Positions 1 through 5,635 of a stretch of 5,767 nt of DNA are shown in pieces (the stretch's first letter is position 1; the number at the start of each line of letters is the position of its first letter). The stretch covers positions 1-5,767 of the forward strand of contig BNVA01000123.1 in the NCBI GenBank assembly GCA_025997755.1, written 5' to 3'. Source of the DNA: Spirochaetia bacterium (GTDB lineage: Bacteria > Spirochaetota > Spirochaetia > Treponematales > Breznakiellaceae). The notes under the pieces were generated by a model that saw only the letters and a list, made by a program, of their open reading frames with translations, did not search any database and was not told the origin of the DNA. The position numbers and the translations under genes were made by a program.

Positions 1-114
1 AAACCGTGCGGCGTGAGCTTTGATATGAATCATACCAGCCGCCGAATTAGTGAAAAATGGATACAATTTAATCATGCTTTAAAATTACAGAAAAACAAAT
101 TAAAAAGCAATTAG
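1..114 (+). CDS. Possible 3' end of an unidentified gene (partial)
   Basis: Reading frame 1 is open from the left edge of the window to a TAG at 112-114, giving 37 residues that end in a basic tail (KLQKNKLKSN). The composition (Trp, Phe, His and many Lys) is protein-like, but no family is recognised and the start lies outside the window. The opposite strand is also open from an ATG at about position 75 to the left edge, so coding direction is not proven. No terminator hairpin is visible after the stop. The product is unknown. Confidence 0.3.
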   Translation, partial: KPCGVSFDMNHTSRRISEKWIQFNHALKLQKNKLKSN

Positions 115-150
115 CTTCCGGCAATTTTCAATAGGGTGATCAACACTTTT

Positions 151-300
151 CTAGTCTTCCGTTTGTTTGTTTTTTTCGGCTGATTGTTCGTCCTCAATTA
201 TGTTTTCAATGTTTAGTCTTACTATTTCTGCGCTATGGCAAACACACAGGCTCGTGAAGCCGGCACCGTTCTTGATGTATACATATACACAAACTCTCAT
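151..300 (-). CDS. Doubtful 49-residue leftward ORF
   Basis: A leftward frame runs from an ATG at 298-300 to a TAG at 151-153. It begins MRVCVYVYIKNGAGF and ends in a highly charged tail, IENIIEDEQSAEKNKQTED, which resembles a genuine protein C-terminus more than random sequence. The codon just upstream of the ATG is an in-frame TGA, and before it the frame reads another protein-like stretch (KAALMTTVLSLA). This could therefore be a decayed longer gene cut by a stop. There is no Shine-Dalgarno sequence before the ATG. No family is recognised. It may be a pseudogene remnant or chance. Confidence 0.25.
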   Translation of the reverse strand: MRVCVYVYIKNGAGFTSLCVCHSAEIVRLNIENIIEDEQSAEKNKQTED

Positions 301-403
301 TCAAGCTAAACTCAAAACCGTAGTCATAAGTGCAGCCTTAAAAAGGCGGCAGCGTAATCGCTGTGAGCAGAATTAACGCATAATGTGCGGAACAATAATT
401 TTC

Positions 404-410
404 AAAGGAG
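404..410 (+). promoter_or_regulatory. Ribosome binding site of cobT
   Basis: AAAGGAG lies seven bases before the ATG at 418. This fixes the cobT start there rather than at the in-frame GTG at 385, which has no ribosome site and would add eleven non-conserved residues. Confidence 0.85.
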
Positions 411-417
411 TAAAATT

Positions 418-1467
418 ATGGAGAACAGGAAAATCACTACAGAAATGCAGGCTTTGCTGGATAATCTTACAAAGCCGCGCGGAAGTCTAGGAAAACTGGA
501 AGAGTTTTGCCTAAAACTAGCTCAGATTCAAAAAAAGGTGCCGCCTAAAATTGAAAAAAAAGGCGTCTACGTTTTCGGCGGGGATCACGGAATTTCGGAC
601 GAGGGTGTTTCCCTCTACCCGAAAGAGGTTAGTTTCCAGATGTCTATGAATATGCTTGAAAACGGAGCGGGAATCAACGCACTTTCGGATCAAACCGGTT
701 GGGAAGTTAATGTTGTTGACGCGGGCATTTTGGTAGATTTTCCGCCCGACTCGGAATTAAAAGCAAAAAATCGTTTTATACGTGCAAAAATTATGAAGGG
801 CAGCCGTAACTTCTACCGCGAAAGCGCTATGACCGAGGATGAGGTGGATGCCGCCGTCAATAAGGGCAAAGAGCTTGCTAAGGATGCGGCGGACAGGGGT
901 TACGATATTGTTGCGATAGGCGACTTAGGAATCGGCAACACGAGTACTGCGGCGGCTCAGTTGATAGCGGCAGGTTTTGAAGCGGACACGGTTATCGACA
1001 AGGGAACCGGCATAGACGACAAACAGCTTATACATAAGAAACGCGTCATAAAGGAAGGGGTCGCTTCCCGTAAGCCGGTACAGAATGCCTACTCAATAAT
1101 GCAGGAAGTCGGTGCGCCCGACCTCGCGATGATGACGGGTTTTATTCTGGGGCTGGAGGGGCTGGGCATTGCCTGCGTGCTGGACGGCTTTCCCGTTACA
1201 AGCGCGGCTTACATGGCAATTATGATTAAACCCGAAGTGAAGGATTTTCTTTTTGCGGGTCATCAATCCAAAGTGGCGGGACACAGGCCTGTACTTGCAA
1301 AAATGGGGCTTGAACCAATCGTTCAACTTGATCTGCATTTGGGTGAGGGAACCGGAGCGGTGATTGGCGGCTTTGTCCTGCAATTAGCCGTTGCCTGCGC
1401 CCGCAATATGGCAAGTTTTGACACTGTAGATGTATCCGGCAAAGATGTGGAGGAACAAAAATATTAA
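418..1467 (+). CDS. cobT: Nicotinate-nucleotide--dimethylbenzimidazole phosphoribosyltransferase
   Basis: CobT transfers phosphoribose from nicotinate mononucleotide to dimethylbenzimidazole or a related base, giving alpha-ribazole phosphate for the lower ligand of cobalamin. It is a cytosolic enzyme of nucleotide loop assembly. The 349 residues match the usual family length of about 350. Family signatures are visible in order: KPRGSLGKLE near residue 21, GDHGISDEGVSLYP near 55, GDLGIGNTSTAA in mid-protein, GTGIDDK, and near the C-terminus HLGEGTGAV. In the last motif the Glu at about residue 310 corresponds to the catalytic Glu317 of Salmonella CobT. The frame is intact and its stop overlaps the start region of ispE, so the two are co-transcribed. 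No other cobalamin gene lies nearby, which suggests either a scattered pathway or use of this gene in corrinoid salvage and remodelling. Confidence 0.96.
   Translation: MENRKITTEMQALLDNLTKPRGSLGKLEEFCLKLAQIQKKVPPKIEKKGVYVFGGDHGISDEGVSLYPKEVSFQMSMNMLENGAGINALSDQTGWEVNVVDAGILVDFPPDSELKAKNRFIRAKIMKGSRNFYRESAMTEDEVDAAVNKGKELAKDAADRGYDIVAIGDLGIGNTSTAAAQLIAAGFEADTVIDKGTGIDDKQLIHKKRVIKEGVASRKPVQNAYSIMQEVGAPDLAMMTGFILGLEGLGIACVLDGFPVTSAAYMAIMIKPEVKDFLFAGHQSKVAGHRPVLAKMGLEPIVQLDLHLGEGTGAVIGGFVLQLAVACARNMASFDTVDVSGKDVEEQKY
1449..1454 (+). promoter_or_regulatory. Ribosome binding site of ispE, pointing to an ATA start
   Basis: GGAGGA, inside the 3' end of cobT, stands six bases before the ATA at 1461-1463. 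No comparable site precedes the TTG at 1494, so initiation is most likely aimed at 1461. Confidence 0.7.
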
Positions 1468-2363
1468 GTTTTGATGCCCCGTGCAAAGTCAATTTGCACC
1501 TTGCGGTGGGTGAAAAACGGCAGGATGGGTTTCACAATATCGAAAGTATTTTTTTACCGGTTTCGTTATGCGATACTTTGATTTTTGAGGAAGCGGAGGC
1601 AGACAGCGTTGTTGTTGATGCCTCCGCCCTGCCGTCTTTTTTTGCAAAAAGACTTACCGGTACGGAACTGCCGCTTGAAAGAAACATCGTTTTTAAAGCA
1701 AAAAAAATATTTGCAGAAAAATCAAGCTTTGAAAAAAAATACCGCATAACGCTTATAAAACGAATTCCTTCTGCCGCAGGTCTTGGCGGCGGTTCTTCGG
1801 ATGCGGCGGCTGTTTTGATGGCTTTAAATAAAATGTCGGGCGGCATCCTTTATTACAAAGCGTTATGCGCAATAGCCGCAGCACTTGGCAGCGATGTGCC
1901 GTATTTTATTACAACCAACGGCGAACCTCAAACTAAGGCGGCTTGGGTGAGCGGGCGCGGCGAGAAAATAGAATTTCTTGAAACACCAAAACTAAATATA
2001 GTGCTTGTAAATCCTTCGATTGAAAGCCCTACGCCCGCCGCATTTGAAATGCTGGACGCCTCCCGCAAACATAGCTTCTATCGCGGGGAAGGTGCGCCGC
2101 AGGCTGATGAGCTAAAAAAAATGCTTTATAGTGATCCCGCCCGGTGGGAGTACAAAAATGATTTTTTGCAGATGTTTCTAAATACCGGTGAAACAGGCGA
2201 TGCCTATTTAAACATATTAAAAAGTTTGATAGCTAACGGTGCGTTATTCGCAAATCTGTCCGGCTCCGGCGCTGCGTGTTTCGGCGTGTTTCAAAACGAG
2301 GATGCAGCCATACGGGCAGAAACAGCGCTATCAAAACATTGGGATTTTGTTAGGAATTGCTGA
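1461..2363 (+). CDS. ispE: 4-diphosphocytidyl-2-C-methyl-D-erythritol kinase, ATA start
   Basis: IspE is the GHMP-family kinase of the MEP (non-mevalonate) pathway. It phosphorylates the 2-hydroxyl of CDP-methylerythritol with ATP in the cytosol. Read from ATA 1461 it has 300 residues, starting (M)LSFDAPCKVNLHLAVGEKR. This supplies the conserved N-terminal Lys and Asn (PCKVNL, equivalent to the active-site Lys10 region of E. coli IspE). A start at the TTG 1494 would remove that Lys. The ATP-binding glycine-rich motif PSAAGLGGGSSDAAA is at about residues 103-117, the catalytic Asp lies in GSDVPYF near 145, and the C-terminal GHMP motif LSGSGAACFG is near 266. The ATA overlaps the cobT stop (ATATTAA). 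One change, ATA to ATG, would give a normal start, so this is a rare start codon, a recent mutation or a sequence error. An 81-bp ispE fragment recurs at 3108-3188. Confidence 0.93.
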   Translation: MLSFDAPCKVNLHLAVGEKRQDGFHNIESIFLPVSLCDTLIFEEAEADSVVVDASALPSFFAKRLTGTELPLERNIVFKAKKIFAEKSSFEKKYRITLIKRIPSAAGLGGGSSDAAAVLMALNKMSGGILYYKALCAIAAALGSDVPYFITTNGEPQTKAAWVSGRGEKIEFLETPKLNIVLVNPSIESPTPAAFEMLDASRKHSFYRGEGAPQADELKKMLYSDPARWEYKNDFLQMFLNTGETGDAYLNILKSLIANGALFANLSGSGAACFGVFQNEDAAIRAETALSKHWDFVRNC

Positions 2364-2517
2364 AGCACAACAATGCGGCAAAACGAGTAAATACAAGCCC
2401 GCCAATGTGCAGGTAACCATTGCCCGCATCACATAAATCAAGTTTGCCGCGTATAGCATCATCATTTGAATATGTTGTTGTCCATATAACATTGTAATCA
2501 TGTTTTATACTTGCACT
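2350..2517 (-). pseudogene. Remnant of a GLUG-type lipoprotein gene
   Basis: The leftward frame is open from just after a TGA (2518-2520) to a TAA at 2350-2352. It contains AIRGKLDL, then NGYL, then GGLV. This matches residues about 500-521 of the intact lipoprotein encoded at 3244-5490 (TVRGKLDL, NGYL, GGLV). At DNA level 2392-2452 aligns with the + strand near 3933-3993 with 52 of 61 bases identical by my count. There is no start codon with a ribosome site and no signal peptide, and the protein-like part ends where the sequence runs into the ispE tail. It is a truncated copy, overlapping the last 14 bases of ispE on the other strand, and is not expected to be functional. Confidence 0.75.
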
Positions 2518-2546
2518 TCACCGGTAGTTTTGTAGTATAATATAAT
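2517..2546 (+). promoter_or_regulatory. Promoter of the toxin-antitoxin-like operon
   Basis: Two overlapping perfect TATAAT hexamers (2536-2541 and 2541-2546) precede the two-gene operon. The second is 18 bases from TTCACC (2517-2522), a 4/6 match to the -35 consensus. An alternative pairing is TTGCAC (2511-2516) with the first TATAAT at 19 bases. Transcription would start near 2553. Confidence 0.55.
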
Positions 2547-2560
2547 CAGATGTTTGTGGT

Positions 2561-2587
2561 ATGAATAGAGCAATACGGCGGCGGTAA
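2561..2587 (+). CDS. Eight-codon leader ORF, MNRAIRRR
   Basis: ATG 2561 opens an eight-codon frame with three consecutive CGG arginine codons. Its TAA (2585-2587) is immediately followed by the ATG of the toxin-like gene in the same frame. The toxin-like gene has only a weak GC-rich ribosome site (GGCGGCGG), so coupling by re-initiation, or control through the Arg codons, is conceivable. It may equally be chance, because the ATG has little ribosome site of its own. Confidence 0.25.
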   Translation: MNRAIRRR

Positions 2588-2836
2588 ATGATTATTCTTG
2601 ATTCGGCACGAAAACACGGAATAGCGGATGTTGATATGTTGACAGTCATCGCGGAACCCTATGTGATTGCCGAACTGCGGGAAGCGCCGGAAAAATTGTT
2701 GTTTTTGGGATTTGATTCAAAGACGAGAGCCTTGGAAGTTATTACCGACACGGGAACAAGCGGACAGGTTTTTATTATACACGCTGATTTAATAACTCGA
2801 AATAACGAGAAACTTCTTGAGGAGGCCTTGAAATGA
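2588..2836 (+). CDS. Small toxin-like protein of a two-gene module
   Basis: This 82-residue protein begins MIILDSARKHGIADVDM. It has the pattern I associate with a widespread family of short toxin-like proteins: an early KHG, a central hydrophobic strand followed by GFDSKTRALEV, and a late FIIHAD-(L)ITR segment. The arrangement recalls BrnT/DUF4258-like proteins with a small RelE-type fold, but the assignment is from memory of the pattern, not from a search. The start is fixed by an in-frame TAA directly before the ATG. The stop overlaps the next gene by four bases (ATGA), which implies translational coupling. Toxin activity, probably RNA cleavage if the fold is right, is inference. Its own promoter and a following terminator make a self-contained cassette. 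Confidence 0.6.
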   Translation: MIILDSARKHGIADVDMLTVIAEPYVIAELREAPEKLLFLGFDSKTRALEVITDTGTSGQVFIIHADLITRNNEKLLEEALK

Positions 2837-3060
2837 GTAGTGATGTAACGGTGATTTGGAAAAAGGGCGACAATGAAATGCCGAAAAAGGCAAAACACGT
2901 TGTTGATGAGGCGCAGGGTGAACTGTTATTGAAAACATTACAACTATCGGAAGGGATTGAAAACACTATCCGATATAACGCGGATAAAGATGCGCAATCG
3001 GTAAATGACTATGTTTCCCGTATCGTGATCGAGCATTTGATAATGTCTGAGCAAATTTAA
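2833..3060 (+). CDS. Putative antitoxin, ribbon-helix-helix-like C-terminus
   Basis: This protein has 75 residues. A strong GAGGAGG (2819-2825) lies seven bases before the ATG, which overlaps the stop of the upstream toxin-like gene. The N-terminal third is polar (KKGDNEMPKKAKHVVDEAQG). The C-terminal part reads NTIRYNADKDAQSVNDYVSR then IVIEHL, which resembles the strand-helix-helix of RHH/CopG-type DNA-binding antitoxins (the SVNDYVSR-like helix is typical). Such antitoxins bind the partner toxin and repress their own promoter. An internal ATG at 2878 could give a 60-residue form. Toxin first and antitoxin second is an order known from BrnTA- and HicAB-type modules. The antitoxin role is inferred from size, overlap and motif. 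Confidence 0.6.
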   Translation: MSSDVTVIWKKGDNEMPKKAKHVVDEAQGELLLKTLQLSEGIENTIRYNADKDAQSVNDYVSRIVIEHLIMSEQI

Positions 3061-3069
3061 TCGGTCTTC

Positions 3070-3089
3070 GGTGCCATGCACCTTTTTTT
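3070..3089 (+). terminator. Short intrinsic terminator after the TA-like operon
   Basis: GGTGC-CAT-GCACC forms a 5-bp stem with a 3-base loop and is followed at once by seven T, ten bases after the stop of the putative antitoxin gene. The stem is short, so termination may be partial. Confidence 0.5.
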
Positions 3090-3107
3090 CTTTACGGCTA
3101 CCTGCGA

Positions 3108-3188
3108 GTGGGAGTATAGAAATGATTTTTTGCAGGTGTTTCTAAATACCGGAAAAACAGACGGCGTTTACTTAAACATAGCAAAAAG
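3108..3188 (+). pseudogene. Duplicated internal fragment of ispE
   Basis: This 81-bp stretch aligns without gaps to ispE positions 2144-2224, with 68 of 81 bases identical by my count. It still reads in frame as WEYRNDFLQVFLNTGKTDG then VYLNIAK, against WEYKNDFLQMFLNTGETGD then AYLNILK in ispE. Several differences are synonymous or conservative (K/R, M/V), which suggests divergence under coding constraint before it became a fragment, for example in a related strain. The alignment may extend weakly leftward with a small gap. It ends exactly where the hairpin at 3186 begins. It lacks all kinase motifs and is not functional. Confidence 0.85.
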
Positions 3189-3218
3189 CACCAAATGTGC
3201 GATGCACATTTGGTGCTT
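3183..3218 (-). terminator. Intrinsic terminator of the lipoprotein gene
   Basis: The arms 3186-3200 (AAGCACCAAATGTGC) and 3204-3218 are a perfect 15-bp inverted repeat with a GAT loop. Read leftward, the stem runs into TTTTT (complement of 3183-3187), 26 bases past the lipoprotein stop codon at 3244. There is no T run on the rightward side, so it mainly serves the leftward gene, although the stem could hinder rightward transcription too. Confidence 0.75.
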
Positions 3219-3243
3219 AGTTTCTCGAAATTTTAACCTCTCT

Positions 3244-5490
3244 CTACTTTTGCCGCAGAACGGGGTACCTTGGCGGGTTTGACGCGCCGTTCACGCCGCT
3301 TAGGTCCCAGACTGCCGTACCGTCCCAGTTTAATGTCGATGTAAAGAGGGCGGCGTTTATTGCGTTGGCGGCTTTGTCCAAACCATTGATGTCGTTTAAC
3401 GCGCCGCCTGAAACAGACGCGCTGCCTACAAGCATGGAAGTAAGGGCGATGTTGTTGCTAAGCCGCGATGTATTTGCTACATAGCCCGCTATGCGGTTGA
3501 CATTTGCATTGGCTGTACCGCCGTAGACTGCACTATTAAGCGCGGCGCTGTTTTTTATGAATGATGCCGCGTTTGTCGTGCCGTAGTGTCCCACAAGACC
3601 GCCTACATAAACAGTGCCGCCTGCGCGTGTAACTTTCATCTTGCCCGAAGCGTAACAATTATCGATAACAATATTGGACACGTCATGATTCACCCAAGCG
3701 ATAATACCGCCCGCAAATAACGTTCCTGTGTTATTAGCGGTAGCAATGTCAATATCACCTGTGGAATAACAGTTTTGTATTGTAACACTGGTCGATTCAG
3801 CCCTGCCGATAAAGCCGCCAAACGACCTGTAATTATCGGAATGATTGCCAAGATTGGCTATAATGTCCAAATCGGAAACACAGTTTTTAATCAGGACGGT
3901 TGCCTTTGAATTATTATATACTTCACCAACAAGCCCGCCAACAAGCAGGTAACCATTGTCAACAGCGCCTAAATCAAGTTTGCCGCGTACGGTAACATTA
4001 TCAAAGGTAATACCCCCTGTTGTAGTAGTGTTGATAAATCCTACGATCGCGCCGAAGTGATTGCTGCCGTTTAACTGGAAACCCGCGGCGGTGCTTGCCT
4101 CAATCGTAACATCACTTATCAGTGCCCCTATGTCAAGACTGCGGAACATACCGGTATCACCGTCCGGCTTATCCAAGATGAGGTTTTTAACCGTATGTCC
4201 ATTACCAAATAGCTTACCGCTAAAAATGGTGGGCGGCGACCAACCTTGCGACAAGTCTATATCATTGGCAAGTGTGTAATTTCCTGTACCGGCAATTGCC
4301 TGCATCTCAACAGGGTTGAATACCGCAAGTCCTATGCCGTCAAGCGCAAGCTCTATGTCTTGCTTTCCCGCGCTGCCAAAAGTATTTGCTATCGCCCTAG
4401 CCTGATATGTTTTGCCATTGCTATCTACCAGTTCAACAACAAAACTCGCAGGCGTAAATGTAAGAGGAACGCCCCCAGCCCAAACTGTGGGGTTTCCTGT
4501 CTCAACATTGATAGACTGCGGATTACCGTTAGTTACGGAGTTTGTCAATATAACTTTTGTAGGCGTGTAAGCGCCTTTTCCTGTGATAGTGCCTCCAAAT
4601 ATCTTATGATTAGCTGAATAAGAATTTACGGTAACGGTATATGGCTTGGTGTGGATTCCGTCTTCCGCAAAAACCGTAATAGTTATATCCAAACTCTTGC
4701 CGCTTGGGACGGTAATGGGCATACCAGTCGAGAATGTACCTGCTGGCGTTGTGATCGTGGTTGTAGCCAAAGGATATTCTGTGCGAGGCCAAAAAGTAAC
4801 TTGTGTTTTATTGAGACCCGCTTCAAATGAATAATTGGTCGAGTTAGGACTAAACCCCGTTAAAAGATTATTTGCTTTACTATCATCGCTAGGATAATAA
4901 ACCTCCAGAGCGGCAAGATTGTAACCTGTGTAGTATGGATCGTTGGGGTCTGTAGGCGGGGTGAAAGGCGATCCGTCTGTGGGGACGGTTGTTGTGCCGC
5001 TGACCATAGGTGCGGGATCAAGATTTATCCAGAGACTGCGTTTCATTTTTCCGCTTGCTGCACGAACAAAAGCATTATATATGCTGCCGCTTTTAAGTCC
5101 TGTTATAACAGCCTGTTTTCTACCCAGTAGAGTTGAATCTGACCCGGCATAATCGCTAACAACAACAGTCGGCAAAGTATCTGGATTACCACCGTCGTAA
5201 ATTGCGCTTGCGTTTAACGATAACTCGTAACCGTAAGAAGCAGTGCCCGCAGAAACTGGAGGCGCAAAATGTACTGTAAAGCCCTCCTCGGTTTCGCTGC
5301 CTTCTAGGAGCTGTAAATCTGTAGGGGGCGGGATAGAACCCACATCGGAGGTCGGAGGAATCGGAGGTGCGGGAGAAGGCGTAGGATCGATAATATACTC
5401 GGCATTGGTGCCGCTGCCGGAATCGCAAGCCGGAAGACATAGAAAGACCACTGCCGCAAGGACGGCAAAAAACATGAGATTCTTTTTCAT
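3244..5490 (-). CDS. Large GLUG-repeat surface lipoprotein with cadherin-like domain
   Basis: This 748-residue exported lipoprotein begins with MKK, a hydrophobic core and the lipobox LPAC, placing lipidated Cys at 22. A Pro-rich linker follows (about 35-57), then a fibronectin III-like region (about 53-165). A second linker leads to a cadherin-like beta-sandwich (PF12733 type, about 190-290) with the NLAALEVYY...FSPNSTNY...VTFWPRTEYP...ITVFAEDG pattern. An unassigned beta region covers 292-386. From about 385 comes a right-handed beta-helix-like part, opening YTLANDIDLSQGW...GNGHTVKNL and carrying GLUG-type units at about 479 (FGAIVG), 517 (VGGLVG), 557 (FGGFIG), 592 (FAGGII) and 628 (VGGLVG), with IQNCYSTG and IDNCYASG partners. 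The role is probably envelope-surface binding or adhesion, but the ligand is unknown. The start has AAGGAG (5497-5502) six bases upstream. A related fragment lies at 2350-2517. Confidence 0.9.
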   Translation of the reverse strand: MKKNLMFFAVLAAVVFLCLPACDSGSGTNAEYIIDPTPSPAPPIPPTSDVGSIPPPTDLQLLEGSETEEGFTVHFAPPVSAGTASYGYELSLNASAIYDGGNPDTLPTVVVSDYAGSDSTLLGRKQAVITGLKSGSIYNAFVRAASGKMKRSLWINLDPAPMVSGTTTVPTDGSPFTPPTDPNDPYYTGYNLAALEVYYPSDDSKANNLLTGFSPNSTNYSFEAGLNKTQVTFWPRTEYPLATTTITTPAGTFSTGMPITVPSGKSLDITITVFAEDGIHTKPYTVTVNSYSANHKIFGGTITGKGAYTPTKVILTNSVTNGNPQSINVETGNPTVWAGGVPLTFTPASFVVELVDSNGKTYQARAIANTFGSAGKQDIELALDGIGLAVFNPVEMQAIAGTGNYTLANDIDLSQGWSPPTIFSGKLFGNGHTVKNLILDKPDGDTGMFRSLDIGALISDVTIEASTAAGFQLNGSNHFGAIVGFINTTTTGGITFDNVTVRGKLDLGAVDNGYLLVGGLVGEVYNNSKATVLIKNCVSDLDIIANLGNHSDNYRSFGGFIGRAESTSVTIQNCYSTGDIDIATANNTGTLFAGGIIAWVNHDVSNIVIDNCYASGKMKVTRAGGTVYVGGLVGHYGTTNAASFIKNSAALNSAVYGGTANANVNRIAGYVANTSRLSNNIALTSMLVGSASVSGGALNDINGLDKAANAINAALFTSTLNWDGTAVWDLSGVNGASNPPRYPVLRQK

Positions 5491-5496
5491 AAAAAA

Positions 5497-5502
5497 CTCC
5501 TT
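5497..5502 (-). promoter_or_regulatory. Ribosome binding site of the lipoprotein gene
   Basis: On the leftward strand AAGGAG stands six bases before ATG 5490 and supports this start, which also places the signal peptide correctly. Confidence 0.85.
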
Positions 5503-5563
5503 ATTAAAGAAAAAGTTAGAAACTAGAATGTAGAAATTAGCTGCGCATTTTAAGCTAAAACGC

Positions 5564-5576
5564 GGGGGGGGGGGGG
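5564..5576. repeat. Homopolymer of 13 G upstream of the lipoprotein gene
   Basis: Thirteen consecutive G (C on the lipoprotein's coding strand) lie 74 bases upstream of its ATG. Read leftward, a TAAAAT hexamer (5547-5552), a 5/6 match to a -10 box, lies 11 bases after the tract, so the tract would occupy the -35 region and part of the spacer of such a promoter. Runs of this length are prone to slippage. In Treponema pallidum, G tracts before tpr genes tune promoter strength, so a phase-variation role is plausible here but not shown. Confidence 0.9.
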
Positions 5577-5606
5577 TAGGATTACGCTTTGTGCGAGCAT
5601 GGTATT

Positions 5607-5635
5607 AAGTTAGCAAAATGTGTGGGGAAAGTCAA
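5607..5635 (-). promoter_or_regulatory. Candidate leftward promoter of the lipoprotein gene
   Basis: On the leftward strand TTGACT (5635-5630) is a 5/6 match to the -35 consensus and is followed after exactly 17 bases by TAACTT (5612-5607), a weak -10 with 3/6 matches. Transcription would start near 5600 and place the 13-base homopolymer in the 5' untranslated leader. It competes with the TAAAAT (5547-5552) beyond the homopolymer as the -10 of choice. Confidence 0.35.

Larger units (their letters stand above)
115..417. other. Intergenic stretch before cobT
   Basis: About 300 bases contain no gene I can support with confidence. Visible items are a weak 49-codon leftward ORF (listed separately), a small imperfect hairpin around 333-347 (GCCTT-AAA-AAGGC), a short CAGCG-TAAT-CGCTG inverted repeat near 350-363, and a CATAAT (379-384) that could be a -10 element for cobT but has no recognisable -35. 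I looked for the conserved boxes of a cobalamin riboswitch because cobT follows, and did not find them. A rightward 69-codon frame here is low in protein-like character. Confidence 0.5.

Noticed and set aside
167..376. Rightward 69-residue ORF upstream of cobT
   Set aside because: There is no ribosome site, the composition is unconvincing, and the leftward frame over the same bases looks more protein-like.
385..417. GTG start for cobT eleven codons upstream
   Set aside because: The extra residues are not part of the family, and AAAGGAG points to ATG 418.
120..417. Cobalamin riboswitch before cobT
   Set aside because: The conserved B12-box-type sequences could not be found on either strand.
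2239..2436. Rightward 65-residue ORF across the ispE end
   Set aside because: It is a frame-shifted shadow of ispE that runs into the lipoprotein fragment.
2659..2966. Two leftward ORFs over the TA-like genes
   Set aside because: They are antisense shadows without ribosome sites. The rightward genes have overlapping starts and a strong GAGGAGG.
3076..3282. Rightward 68-residue ORF as a gene of its own
   Set aside because: It merely joins the ispE fragment to the terminator hairpin and the lipoprotein 3' end. It has no ribosome site and is better called a pseudogene fragment.
4246..4617. Rightward 123-residue ORF inside the lipoprotein gene
   Set aside because: It is antisense to a well-supported 748-codon gene, with no family features or ribosome site.
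5243..5533. Rightward 96-residue ORF over the lipoprotein start
   Set aside because: It is an antisense shadow. The leftward signal peptide, lipobox and ribosome site explain these bases.
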